DNA of 64,000 nucleotides, taken from contig QQUN01000079.1 of NCBI GenBank assembly GCA_008501585.1, positions 1 through 64,000 of the forward strand. The letters run 5' to 3'. Every line of letters starts with the position of its first letter. Positions within the stretch are counted from its first letter, which is position 1. Made by a program: the position numbers and the translations under genes. Below, one piece after another: positions 34,048 to 45,013 of this stretch. Under the pieces are notes generated by a model, which had not been told where the DNA came from, made no database searches, and saw only the letters and a list, made by a program, of their open reading frames with translations. This DNA comes from Pseudomonadota bacterium. Lineage in GTDB: Bacteria > Pseudomonadota > Gammaproteobacteria > Burkholderiales > Rhodocyclaceae.

Positions 34048-35184
34048 ATGAGCCAAAGCCTGCTGCTGACCCGCGAACCCGTCGTCAACCGCAACCGCGC
34101 GATCACCGCCAACCGCCTGATCGCGCATGCGCCATCGGTGGCCGACGTGGTCGAAGGGCTGCAGCAGTTCGGCGAAGAATGGCCGCGCCATCATTCGGTC
34201 TTCCTCTCCCTGGGCAAGCTCGTCCCGACGGTCGATCTGCTCGAGTGGGAGATGCCCGACAACCTGATGGTCGAGATTCCGGCCCCGACGCTGGCCCATC
34301 CCAAGACCCAGGAGCTGCTGCCGCGCCTCAAGGCCGCCGGCATCAGCACCTGCCTGTCGTGGTACACCCCCGACACCGTGCTGCCACCCGATGGCGACTG
34401 GCGCTTCGTGATCATGGACCAGCGCAAGCCGGCCAGCCCGCACAACAGCCCGGGCCTGAGCCTGGCCTGGGGCCTGAAGGACACCCCGGCCTTCGACGAC
34501 GCCATCCACCGCGGCTTTGACGGCGCGGCCGGCTGGTTCTTCCTGCAGGGCAATGCCCCGGCCAAGCAGTTGTCACCCTCGCATGCGCAGCTGGTCCGGC
34601 TGCTCAACCTGGTGCGCCACAACGCCGACGTCAAGGAGATCGAAGCCGTCCTCAAGCAGGACGTGGCCCTCTCTTACAAGCTGCTGCGCTATATCAACTC
34701 GGCCGGTTTCGGCCTGATGTGCGAGATCCAGTCCTTCCGCCACGCGGTCACCATCCTCGGCTACAACAACCTCAACAAGTGGCTGTCCCTGCTGCTGGTC
34801 ACCGCCAGCCGCGACCCGGCCGCGCCCGCCCTCATGCAGGCCTCGATCGCCCGTGGCCGGCTGATGGAGCGCGTTGGCGCCCCCTTCTTCGACAAGGCCG
34901 ACCACGACAACCTGTTCATCACCGGCGCATTCTCCCTGCTGCCGTCCCTGCTCGGCACCTCGCTCGCCGACCTGCTCGGCGAAATGAGCCTGCCCGAACC
35001 CATCACCGATGCCCTCATCAACGACCAGGGCTCCTACGCGCCCTTCCTCAATCTGGCGCGCGCCTGCGAGCGTTTCGACCCGACCCGCCTGCAAACCGTG
35101 GCCGCCGAGCTGACGCTCGACCACGAAAGCATCAATCGCGCCCTGCTCGCCGGCCTGCAGTTCGCCGACAGCCTGCAGGCCTGA
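34048..35184 (+). CDS. degenerate EAL-HDOD signalling protein
   Basis: A 378-residue protein of the YuxH type. The N-terminal part (~1-170) aligns with the EAL fold but has no EAL, DDF or other catalytic residues (LMVEIPAP in place of the ExT motif). Residues ~175-370 form a HDOD domain (LVRLLNLVRHNADVKEIEAVLKQDVALSYKLLRYINSAGFG, then HAVTILGYNNLNKWLSLLL). Such proteins usually bind partners or c-di-GMP without hydrolysis. The ATG at 34048 follows the reductase stop by 4 bp. First of three consecutive signalling genes. Confidence 0.88.
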   Translation: MSQSLLLTREPVVNRNRAITANRLIAHAPSVADVVEGLQQFGEEWPRHHSVFLSLGKLVPTVDLLEWEMPDNLMVEIPAPTLAHPKTQELLPRLKAAGISTCLSWYTPDTVLPPDGDWRFVIMDQRKPASPHNSPGLSLAWGLKDTPAFDDAIHRGFDGAAGWFFLQGNAPAKQLSPSHAQLVRLLNLVRHNADVKEIEAVLKQDVALSYKLLRYINSAGFGLMCEIQSFRHAVTILGYNNLNKWLSLLLVTASRDPAAPALMQASIARGRLMERVGAPFFDKADHDNLFITGAFSLLPSLLGTSLADLLGEMSLPEPITDALINDQGSYAPFLNLARACERFDPTRLQTVAAELTLDHESINRALLAGLQFADSLQA

Positions 35185-35287
35185 GCCCCCCGCCACGCAC
35201 CCAATCGTCACCCGCGACACCTATCACGTCCGGATGAGACGGGAGCCTTTAGAATCCTGTCTGCTCAGCCCGACACGATCGCCCGCA

Positions 35288-37345
35288 ATGTCCCTGCCTG
35301 TCCTGCCCTTCCGCATGCAGCGCCCTGCACCGCACCCCCGTGCGGCAGAGGCCGTGCTACGCCTGATGGAAGCGGCCGACACCCCGTGGGACGCCATCGC
35401 CGAACACGCCAGCCGCGACGCCGCCCTGTGCTTCGCCTTGCTGTGGATGCAACCGCTCGACGCCACCGACACCCGGCCGCTCAAGGCCCAGCTGGCCGAC
35501 CGCTTGCGCCGCGCCGGCGCGCCCTTGCTGCGGGCCTGGCTGCTGCACGCCGGCGCGCGGCTGAACCACGCCGAAGCATTGCAGGCGCTGCACCATACCG
35601 CGCTGATCACGGCCGAATGCGCCATGCACCTGGCCATCGAGACGCGCTACCCGCGCCCCGAGGAAGCCTTCCTGGCCGGGCTGTGGTCATCGCTGGGGCA
35701 GATGAGCCTGCATGTGTCGGCGCCCGACTACGCGCAACTGTGTGCCCAATGCACCACGCCCGAGACCCTGCGCGACCGTGAGCGCCAGCGCTTCGACACC
35801 AACCATGTCAGCCTCGGCGCCGCACTGGCCCGCCACTGCCAGCTCCCCCGCCCGGCGGTCGACGCCCTGGCGCTGGGCGGCGCCCTCGAAGAGCAGTTGC
35901 ATGGCGCCCACCCCCTGGCCGCCATCGTGCGTGCCGCCCAATGCCTGTCGGCCGAGCCGCCCCAGCTGGAGGCCGCGCAGCGCCTGAGCGGCCTCTCGCG
36001 AGAAGCGCTGCTGAGCCTGCAAACCGATGTCGACTACCTGTCCAGCCAGGGGCTGCAATCCCTCGGCATCGGGCAGGCCATCGGCAGCCATGCCGTGGTG
36101 CCCGCCGGCAATACGCCCGACTATCCCCGCCTGCCGTCCCACTGGCGTCAGGTCACACTCGACGGCCTGATCCAGGCCGCGTTCGCCGCCACCTCGGCCG
36201 ACACCGTGTTGCGCCAGCTCCAGGACGCCTTCCGCCTGCTGTTCGGCAAGAGCCCGCCGTTGCTGCTGCGCGCCGAAGACGACGCACTGCGCGCGCTCGC
36301 GCCGGCACACGACACCGAACTGAGCACCGCGCTGGCCGAGCTGGACCTGCGCCTGTCGGACGACACCAGTGTCATCGCCCTGGCCATGCGCACCCAGACC
36401 AGCACCAGCCACTTCCCGGGGCGCGACAGCCCGGGCCGCAGCACGCGCGACTGGCATGTGGCGCGCTGGCTCGATGGCGCCGGCATCCTGTGCCTGCCCT
36501 GGCATGCCGGCGGGGAACATGGCGTCGGTGTGCTGGCCATCGACGAGAGCCTCGACATTTCGCCCGACGAGCAAGGCCTGATGCTCTCGCTCGTCACGCA
36601 GGCGGCCGCCAGCCTCGTGCGCCACCACCAGCACCAGACCCGCGAAGCGCAACTGGTGGCCACGACCCAGGCCGAACATCTCGCCAAGGCCCGGCGCGTC
36701 ACCCACGAAGTCAACAACCCGCTCACCGTCATCAAGAGCTACCTGGGCATCATCAGCCAGCGCGATGGCGCCGACAAGGCGCTGGTCGGCGAACTGTCGC
36801 AGGTCGGCAAGGAGATCGACCGGATCGGCGCCCTGCTGCGGCAGATGACCGACCCCGAGCCCGCCGAGGACACCCGCGCCACGGCCGAGCTTGGCGAGGT
36901 GGTCAGGCAGCTCCAGCAAATCTATGGCGACACCTTGTTCACCCGGCGCGGACGCGAACTCGACGTGCGCATCCCGCGCGGCCTGCCGGCGGTGGCCATG
37001 CCGGCCGGCGCCCTCAAGCAAGTGCTGCTCAACCTGATGCGCAACGCCGCCGAAGCCCTGCCCGAGGGCGGCCGCCTGAGCATCAGCTCACCGGGCGTGC
37101 TCATCGCCGACGGCGTGCCCAGCCTCGAGCTGCGCCTGGTCGACAACGGCCCCGGCCTGCCCGAGGCGCGCCTGAACCGGCTGTTCTCCGCGCAGCCCAG
37201 CGAGAAGGGCGACAACCACCAGGGCGTGGGGCTTTCCATCGTCAACGACATACTCCGGCAATCCGGCGCATATACCCTCTGTCGTAGCCAGCGCGATGCC
37301 GGCACAAGCTTCCAGATTTTCGTGCCACTAGCCCGCAACCCCTGA
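35288..37345 (+). CDS. HDOD domain histidine kinase
   Basis: A ~685-residue protein. Residues ~1-250 form an HDOD domain (ALCFALLWMQPLD, HHTALITAECAMHLAIETRYPRPEEAFLAGLWSSLGQM). A GAF-like region (~280-450) follows. The kinase core has the phospho-His in ARRVTHEVNNPLTVIKSYLGIISQ and N and G boxes in LLNLMRNAAEALPEGG and VGLSIVNDIL. A frame start at 35234 is possible; I used ATG 35288 (MSLPVLPFRMQRP). Likely co-transcribed with the next gene, which has a receiver domain and may be its partner. Confidence 0.88.
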   Translation: MSLPVLPFRMQRPAPHPRAAEAVLRLMEAADTPWDAIAEHASRDAALCFALLWMQPLDATDTRPLKAQLADRLRRAGAPLLRAWLLHAGARLNHAEALQALHHTALITAECAMHLAIETRYPRPEEAFLAGLWSSLGQMSLHVSAPDYAQLCAQCTTPETLRDRERQRFDTNHVSLGAALARHCQLPRPAVDALALGGALEEQLHGAHPLAAIVRAAQCLSAEPPQLEAAQRLSGLSREALLSLQTDVDYLSSQGLQSLGIGQAIGSHAVVPAGNTPDYPRLPSHWRQVTLDGLIQAAFAATSADTVLRQLQDAFRLLFGKSPPLLLRAEDDALRALAPAHDTELSTALAELDLRLSDDTSVIALAMRTQTSTSHFPGRDSPGRSTRDWHVARWLDGAGILCLPWHAGGEHGVGVLAIDESLDISPDEQGLMLSLVTQAAASLVRHHQHQTREAQLVATTQAEHLAKARRVTHEVNNPLTVIKSYLGIISQRDGADKALVGELSQVGKEIDRIGALLRQMTDPEPAEDTRATAELGEVVRQLQQIYGDTLFTRRGRELDVRIPRGLPAVAMPAGALKQVLLNLMRNAAEALPEGGRLSISSPGVLIADGVPSLELRLVDNGPGLPEARLNRLFSAQPSEKGDNHQGVGLSIVNDILRQSGAYTLCRSQRDAGTSFQIFVPLARNP

Positions 37346-37370
37346 TTCGGGCATCATCCAGCCAGTCATC

Positions 37371-39617
37371 GTGTCGCTAGGCGACGACGGGGAGATCATG
37401 GTCATACCCGGAGAAGCGCCCTTCTTTAGTCATACCCTTGCCGATCGTGCGGAGCCGCGCGAGCGGCCCAGCCGTATTCTGCTGGTCGATGACGACGCGC
37501 CGCTTCGCCGCACCCTGCCCCAGGTACTCGCACAGCCGGAGCGCCGCTTTGAAGAATGCGGCACGGTCGCCGAGGCCATCGCGCGGCTCGAAAACAATCG
37601 CTACGACCTGATCCTGCTCGACTACCGCCTGCCCGACGGCACCGGCCTGGACGTGCTCGACTGGCTCGCCAATGCCGGCCGCCCCGAAGCGGTGGTGATG
37701 ATCAGCGGTGAAGACGCCATCGACGCCGCCATCGGCGCGCTGCGCCGCGGCGCCGACGACTACGTGCGCAAGCCCTACCATGTGGCCCAGCTGCAGCGCG
37801 CCGTGCAGAACGTGCTGCACAAGGCTCTGCTCGAACAGGCCAACGGCCTCATGAGCCAGCGCCTGAAAAGCTCGGAGCGCCTGCACCGCTACCTGGTTGA
37901 AAGCTCGCCCGATTTCATCTTCACCCTCAACCCGGCCGGCGTCTTCAACTATGTCAATCCGCGGGTCGAAGCCATGCTCGGCTACCCGCGCGAACAGCTG
38001 CTGGGCAAGGCCTTCACCGCCCTGCTGCTCGACGACGACGCCATCCGCGTCGACGTCATGCTGCGCGAGGCCGCCCGGGGCAAGCGCATGCACCAGGTGC
38101 TTGAACTGCGTCTGCGCCGCTACGACCCGCAAACCGGCCAGCCCGGCATGTCGACCGTCACCGTCTCGCTCAACGCCGTGCCCATCCATGGCCGTGGCAC
38201 CGACGAGGCAAGCACCGCCCCCGCCGGCATCTACGGCGTGGCGCGCGATATCTCCGAACGCAAGCGCGCCGAGGAGATCATCACCTTCCAGGCCTATCAC
38301 GACCAGCTCACGCACCTGCCCAACCGCATCCTGTTCAAGGACCGCCTTGAACTGGCCATTGCCCAGGCCCAGCGCCGCGGCGGACTGCTGGCAGTGATGT
38401 TCATCGACGTCGACCGCTTCAAGCGGGTCAACGACACCTACGGCCACAGCGAGGGCGACCGCCTGCTGCGCGTGCTGGCCGCCCGGCTGAAGGAAACCCT
38501 GCGCAAGGGCGACACCCTCGCCCGGCTCGGCGGCGACGAGTTCACCGTGCTGCTGCCCGACATCGCCCACCCCGAAGACGCCGAGACCATCGCGCAAAAG
38601 ATCCATGCCGCGCTGGAAGCGCCATTCCAGCTCGAGCACGGCGACTTCCATGTCACCGTCAGTATCGGGATCGCGGTCTTCCCGCGCGACGGCGACGTGG
38701 CCGAGCACCTGACGCAGCATGCCGACATCGCCATGTACCAGATCAAGCGTGAAGGCAAGAACGGCTTCCGCTTCTTCGACCCCGATCTCAACGCCCACTA
38801 TCGCGAGCGGATCGACCTCGAAAACGACCTGCGAAGCGCCCTTCAGCGCAACGAGTTCTCGCTGCGCTACCAACCGCAGATCAGCATGACCAGCGGCCGC
38901 CTGGTCGGCCTCGAAGCCTTGCTGCGATGGCAGCACCCCACCCACGGCCTGATCGGCCCGACCGCCTTCATCCAGGTCGCGGAGGAGGTCGGCCTGATCC
39001 GTGACATCAGTCGCTGGGTGGTCGAGACCGCCACCGCGCAACTGGCCGACTGGCATGCCCGCGGCCACGGCAGCTTGCGCCTGTCGATCAACCTGTCGTC
39101 ACAGGACTTCGACCGCGACGACACCATCGACCATGTCGCCGACTGTGTTGCACGGCACGCGCTGGCCCAGGATCGCTTCGAGGTCGAGATCACCGAGCGG
39201 GTGATGATGCGCGACACCGCCGATGTCATCGCCCGCATCCGGCGGCTGCGCGAATGCGGCGTCGGCATCGCCATTGACGACTTCGGCACCGGCTACTCGG
39301 CCCTGGCCTATTTGCAGAAATTCCCGGTCAGCAGCCTCAAGATCGACCGCAGCTTCGTCAACAGCCTCAACGGCCACGGCACCCAGCCGATCATCTCGGC
39401 CATTACCGGCATCGCCCGCGGTTTTGGGCTGCACCTGGTGGCCGAAGGCGTCGAACGCCCCGAACAGGCGCAGCGCCTCCACGACATGGGCTGCGACACC
39501 ATGCAGGGCTACCTGTTTTCCAAGGCGATCAGCGCCGAAGACATCGACCGCTGGCTCGACGCCCCGCCGCTTCCGCCCGGCACCCTGGCCGCCGCCCACA
39601 CCGCACAGCAGGCATAA
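37371..39617 (+). CDS. REC-PAS-GGDEF-EAL response regulator
   Basis: A 748-residue c-di-GMP enzyme. In order: receiver (~35-150, D84 in LILLDYRLPDGTG), PAS (~175-300, SPDFIFTLNPAGVFNYVNPRVEAMLGYP), GGDEF (~310-470, intact LARLGGDEFTVLL with the RKGD inhibitory site 5 residues before it) and EAL (~490-735, LEALLRWQHP, DDFGTGYSAL, LKIDRSFV). Both catalytic motifs are complete. GTG at 37371 is used; ATG 37398 is possible. It is 25 bp after the HDOD kinase. Confidence 0.9.
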   Translation: MSLGDDGEIMVIPGEAPFFSHTLADRAEPRERPSRILLVDDDAPLRRTLPQVLAQPERRFEECGTVAEAIARLENNRYDLILLDYRLPDGTGLDVLDWLANAGRPEAVVMISGEDAIDAAIGALRRGADDYVRKPYHVAQLQRAVQNVLHKALLEQANGLMSQRLKSSERLHRYLVESSPDFIFTLNPAGVFNYVNPRVEAMLGYPREQLLGKAFTALLLDDDAIRVDVMLREAARGKRMHQVLELRLRRYDPQTGQPGMSTVTVSLNAVPIHGRGTDEASTAPAGIYGVARDISERKRAEEIITFQAYHDQLTHLPNRILFKDRLELAIAQAQRRGGLLAVMFIDVDRFKRVNDTYGHSEGDRLLRVLAARLKETLRKGDTLARLGGDEFTVLLPDIAHPEDAETIAQKIHAALEAPFQLEHGDFHVTVSIGIAVFPRDGDVAEHLTQHADIAMYQIKREGKNGFRFFDPDLNAHYRERIDLENDLRSALQRNEFSLRYQPQISMTSGRLVGLEALLRWQHPTHGLIGPTAFIQVAEEVGLIRDISRWVVETATAQLADWHARGHGSLRLSINLSSQDFDRDDTIDHVADCVARHALAQDRFEVEITERVMMRDTADVIARIRRLRECGVGIAIDDFGTGYSALAYLQKFPVSSLKIDRSFVNSLNGHGTQPIISAITGIARGFGLHLVAEGVERPEQAQRLHDMGCDTMQGYLFSKAISAEDIDRWLDAPPLPPGTLAAAHTAQQA

Positions 39618-39618
39618 A

Positions 39619-39642
39619 AAAACCAGCCCGAAGGCTGGTTTT
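39619..39642. terminator. bidirectional terminator
   Basis: Arms AAAACCAGCC and GGCTGGTTTT around a CGAA loop, with A-run on the left and T-run on the right. It lies right after the TAA of the GGDEF-EAL gene and just past the end of the convergent cytochrome gene, so it can end transcription from both sides. Confidence 0.9.
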
Positions 39643-39662
39643 CTGCAAGGACCGAAGCCGGA

Positions 39663-39971
39663 TTACTTCTGGCTCAGCACCCAGTCGGCCAGTTGCTTGG
39701 CCTGCTCGGCATTGACTTGCGGGTTGGGGGGCATCGGGACCTGGCCCCAGTTGCCCTTGCCGCCCTTCATGATCTTCTCGGCCAGCATGGCAGAGGCGTC
39801 CGCCTGGCCAGCGTACTTGGCCGCCACATCCTTGTAGGACGGGCCCACCAGCTTCTTGTCCACCGCATGACAGGCCAGGCAGTTCTTGGACTTGGCCAGA
39901 TCGGCAGAGGCAAAGGCCGGTGCTGCGCTCAGCAGACCCAGGGCGACGGTAGCAGCAACGAGTGCTTTCAT
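39663..39971 (-). CDS. cytochrome c551/c552 family protein
   Basis: A 102-residue periplasmic class I cytochrome c. Signal peptide MKALVAATVALGLLSAAPAFA, haem site KNCLACHAVD and the axial Met in QVPMPPN. Size and layout match the c551/c552 electron donors of nitrite reductase or oxidases. The ATG at 39971 begins the signal peptide. Monocistronic by context, with a bidirectional terminator after it. Confidence 0.92.
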   Translation of the reverse strand: MKALVAATVALGLLSAAPAFASADLAKSKNCLACHAVDKKLVGPSYKDVAAKYAGQADASAMLAEKIMKGGKGNWGQVPMPPNPQVNAEQAKQLADWVLSQK

Positions 39972-40036
39972 CGGTATTTCCTTATCGTTAAGTGGAACCA
40001 ACATCGGCGGATACTAAACCATGGACATGGCTTTGC

Positions 40037-42070
<2,034 letters not shown>

Positions 42071-42121
42071 CGCGATCCCGGCAAATGAGGCAATGCGCGC
42101 AAGTTTACCAAGTCGACGCAA

Positions 42122-42142
42122 TCCCGACAAATTTTGTCGGGA
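42122..42142. promoter_or_regulatory. perfect palindrome, possible operator
   Basis: Ten-base arms TCCCGACAAA and TTTGTCGGGA around a single T. The arms leave no room for a stable loop and no T-run follows, so a repressor site is likelier than a terminator. It lies 52 bp before the YyaL-type gene, on its upstream side. A GC-rich hairpin (GGCCGGCC arms) between it and the hupE stop may end hupE transcription. Confidence 0.5.
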
Positions 42143-42196
42143 ATAACCCTTCGCGATGTAGGTTAACCCGGCCGGCCCTTCGGCCGGCCGCGTGGT

Positions 42197-42772
42197 TCAG
42201 GCGCCGAGCAGGACCAGGCCGACCCCGGCCACGGCTGCGCCGGCCGCCCGCTTGATGCGCTGCGCCAGCACCGAGCGCGGCGCCCAGCATGCCAGCAGGT
42301 AGCCCGCGCCATGCAAGGCCGCCGTGGCGAGGGCAAAGCCGGCGGCATAGCGCACCAGGCTCGCGTTGCCGGCCTCGGCAAAATGCGCGCCGCCATGGAA
42401 CAGCGCAAACACCGCCACCAAGGGCAGCATCACCCGCAACGCGCCCGTCACACCCAGCGCCACCGTCGCGCCGAGGGCGACCACCGACACGGCGATCCCC
42501 ACCTCGACCGCCGGCAAGGCCACCCCGAGCGCACCCAGCCCCGCTCCGGCCAGCATCGCCATCACAAAGGTGACGGGCAGCAGCCAGCGGCCGCGCCCCG
42601 GATACTGGGTGGCAAGCACGCCAACCGCCAGCATGGCGAGCACATGGTCGACACCCGAGAACGGATGCATCAGGCCAGCCCCGAAATGCGCGCCGGCATG
42701 CCCGCCATGCGCCATGGCCGACCCGGCACACCCCGCCAGCACGAGAGCAAGAAGAACACGCGATGTCGCCAT
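42197..42772 (-). CDS. hupE: HupE/UreJ family nickel permease
   Basis: A 191-residue integral membrane protein with a His-rich N-terminal periplasmic segment (HGGHAGAHFGAGLMHPFSGVDHVLAMLAVGV, the family signature) and about six TMs; HGGAHFAEAGN is the second His motif. The family brings in Ni2+ for hydrogenase or urease. The ATG at 42772 is preceded by AGGAGG. It is about 0.9 kb from hoxJ, consistent with nickel supply for the hydrogenases. Confidence 0.92.
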   Translation of the reverse strand: MATSRVLLALVLAGCAGSAMAHGGHAGAHFGAGLMHPFSGVDHVLAMLAVGVLATQYPGRGRWLLPVTFVMAMLAGAGLGALGVALPAVEVGIAVSVVALGATVALGVTGALRVMLPLVAVFALFHGGAHFAEAGNASLVRYAAGFALATAALHGAGYLLACWAPRSVLAQRIKRAAGAAVAGVGLVLLGA

Positions 42773-43038
42773 GACACACCTCCTGAGAGAAACCGAAGAA
42801 AGAACCGACATTACAGCGCTGAATCAAGATGCGTGCCAAAAACGGCCAGGCGCCAAATCAACGGCTTAGCCGGCCCAGCGGCACGCATGCGACAAGCGCG
42901 CTCCCGCCTCGGGCGATCCGCCGCATACCCGCTAACCACCCCGGCCGTGGCGCCACGGCTGCCGTCGAAGCACACGGCCAATTCTGCTACGCTTTGCGCA
43001 TTCCTTGACCTCCACCGACTTATATCAGGAGACCTTGC

Positions 43039-43656
43039 ATGCCCTCGCTGCGCACGGCCCTCGTTCTGAGCGGACTGCTTGCCCCGTTTACCGGTGCGCT
43101 GGCCGCCGAGCTGCCCGACGTCGACCTCACCCGCGCCACCCAGATCGTCACCGAGCGCTGCTCGCTGTGCCACGGGGTCGATGGCGAGAGCTCGACCACC
43201 AACCACCCCAAGCTGGCCGGCCAGCACTATCAGTACATCGCCAAGCAGCTGGCCGACTTCAAGAGCGGCAAGCGCGCCAGCGACACCATGGGCAGCATGG
43301 TGACCGACCTGACCGACGACGACATGCTCGCCATCGGCGTGTACTTCGAGAAGAAGCCGGCGCGCTCACGGCGCGTGCTCGACGAAGGGCTCAACGCCGT
43401 GGGCAAGTTCATCTTCGAGCGCGGCAACGAGTATTCCGGCGTGGCCGCCTGTGCGTCCTGTCATGGGAAAAAAGGCTACGGCACCGACAAGTTGCCGCGC
43501 CTGGCCGGCCAGAATTCGCGCTATCTGGAAAACCAGCTCGAATCCTTCAACAGCCGCGCCCGCACCAACGACAACGCCATCATGCACACCATTGCCGCCA
43601 AGCTGACCGAGCTGGAAACCAAGGCGGTGGCGACCTACATCAGCTCGCTGGAGTAA
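43039..43656 (+). CDS. diheme cytochrome c4
   Basis: A 205-residue periplasmic cytochrome with signal peptide (LRTALVLSGLLAPFTGALA) and two class I haem domains: RCSLCHGVDGE near 40 and ACASCHGKKGYGTDKLPRLAGQN near 140, with HPKLAGQHYQYIAKQLADFKSGKR as the first domain's PRLAGQ equivalent. c4 cytochromes pass electrons to terminal oxidases. Its 3' end overlaps the hoxJ 3' end by 17 bp (convergent). Confidence 0.92.
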   Translation: MPSLRTALVLSGLLAPFTGALAAELPDVDLTRATQIVTERCSLCHGVDGESSTTNHPKLAGQHYQYIAKQLADFKSGKRASDTMGSMVTDLTDDDMLAIGVYFEKKPARSRRVLDEGLNAVGKFIFERGNEYSGVAACASCHGKKGYGTDKLPRLAGQNSRYLENQLESFNSRARTNDNAIMHTIAAKLTELETKAVATYISSLE

Positions 43657-45001
43657 GCGGCAGGCGCACGCTGAAGATGGCGCCGCCATCGGCGGCGTTG
43701 GCCACCGACAGGCGGCCGCCGTGGCGCTCGACGATGCCGTAGCTGATCGCCAGGCCCAGCCCGGTGCCCTGCCCGACCGGCTTGGTGGTAAAGAACGGGT
43801 CGAACACATGGGCCAGGTGATCGGCCTCGATGCCCGGCCCGTTGTCCTGGAAATGCAGGGTCACCTGCGTTGTGGCCGCGTCCACCTTGGCCGTGATCGA
43901 CAAGGCCGGATGCGCATGCGCGCTGGTGGCATCCCAGGCGTTCTGCACCAGATTCATCATCACCTGCTGCATCTGGCCGGCCGAGCCGATCATCGGCAGC
44001 GGCGCCAGGATGTCGAGCCGCACCTCGAACTCCTTGCGCGCCGCCTGGCTGACCCAGCGCACGGCCCGCTCCACCACCTCGGCCAGATCGAAGTGCTGCT
44101 GTTCGTCGCGATCGATGGCCGAGAAGCGCTTGAGCCCATCGACGATCTGCCGTGTGCGCTCGGCCCCCTCGATGGTGCCCTCGATCAGCGGATCGAGATC
44201 GGCGAGGATGCGGTCGATGCGCAGGCGCTGGCGCTGCTCGGCCAGCTGCTCGGGCGACTCGCCGCCATGGACCGCGCCGAGGTAGGTTTCGAGCCGGTCG
44301 GCATAGCGACGCAGGGCATGCACATTGCCGAGAATGAAGCTGATCGGGTTGTTCAGCTCATGCGCCACGCCCGCCACCAAGCGACCGAGCGAGGCCATTT
44401 TTTCCGAATGCAGCAGTTGCTGCTGGGTGCGCTTGAGGTCGTCATGCGCCTGGCGCAGCGCCTGGTAGGCACGACGCAACTCGCCCACCGGCCGGCCGGT
44501 GACCACCATGCCCATCGACTTGCCCACGGCGTTGAAGCGCGGCGTGCAGTTGAATGACACGGGCACCGCCGAGCCATCATGCGCGCGCAGTTGCAGTTCG
44601 CAGTCGTGCACCTCGCGCTCACCGAACACGGTCAGCAGATGGCGCGCCTTGTGGCGCGCTTCCTCGTCGGCAAACAGCTCGTAGATGGCGCTGCCGCGCA
44701 AGGCCTCGGCGCTCTTGCCGGTGATCACTTCCAGTGAGGGGTTCACGTCCTCGATGACGCCGTCGCGCCCGCACACCACGAGAATGTCGGACATCGCGGT
44801 GAGCACCGAGAGGATGAACTGCTGCGACTCCTCGAGCTTGGCGTTCTTCTCCTCGAGCGCCACCTCGTACTGCAGCAGATCCGAGTACACCTCATCCATC
44901 TTGTGGATGACATCCATCCACACATCTTCGCCCACGCCCACCAGCTCGCCGGGGTGGCCGGTGTGGCCGACGTCGTAGTCCTTGCCAGAGGGCTTGGTCA
45001 T
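43640..45001 (-). CDS. hoxJ: hydrogen-sensing histidine kinase HoxJ/HupT
   Basis: A 453-residue soluble kinase. N-terminal helical part (~25-65), a PAS domain (~62-175, ILVVCGRDGVIEDVNPSLEVITG), and the kinase core with phospho-His H214 (GRLVAGVAHELNNPISF) and ATPase boxes (VQNAWDAT, DNGPGI, FFTTKPVGQGTGLGLAI). In the eutropha system HoxJ listens to the HoxBC regulatory hydrogenase and controls HoxA. It is 12 bp after hoxC. No membrane segment, as expected for a soluble sensor complex. Confidence 0.93.
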   Translation of the reverse strand: MTKPSGKDYDVGHTGHPGELVGVGEDVWMDVIHKMDEVYSDLLQYEVALEEKNAKLEESQQFILSVLTAMSDILVVCGRDGVIEDVNPSLEVITGKSAEALRGSAIYELFADEEARHKARHLLTVFGEREVHDCELQLRAHDGSAVPVSFNCTPRFNAVGKSMGMVVTGRPVGELRRAYQALRQAHDDLKRTQQQLLHSEKMASLGRLVAGVAHELNNPISFILGNVHALRRYADRLETYLGAVHGGESPEQLAEQRQRLRIDRILADLDPLIEGTIEGAERTRQIVDGLKRFSAIDRDEQQHFDLAEVVERAVRWVSQAARKEFEVRLDILAPLPMIGSAGQMQQVMMNLVQNAWDATSAHAHPALSITAKVDAATTQVTLHFQDNGPGIEADHLAHVFDPFFTTKPVGQGTGLGLAISYGIVERHGGRLSVANAADGGAIFSVRLPLTPAS

Positions 45002-45013
45002 GTCACCACCGGC

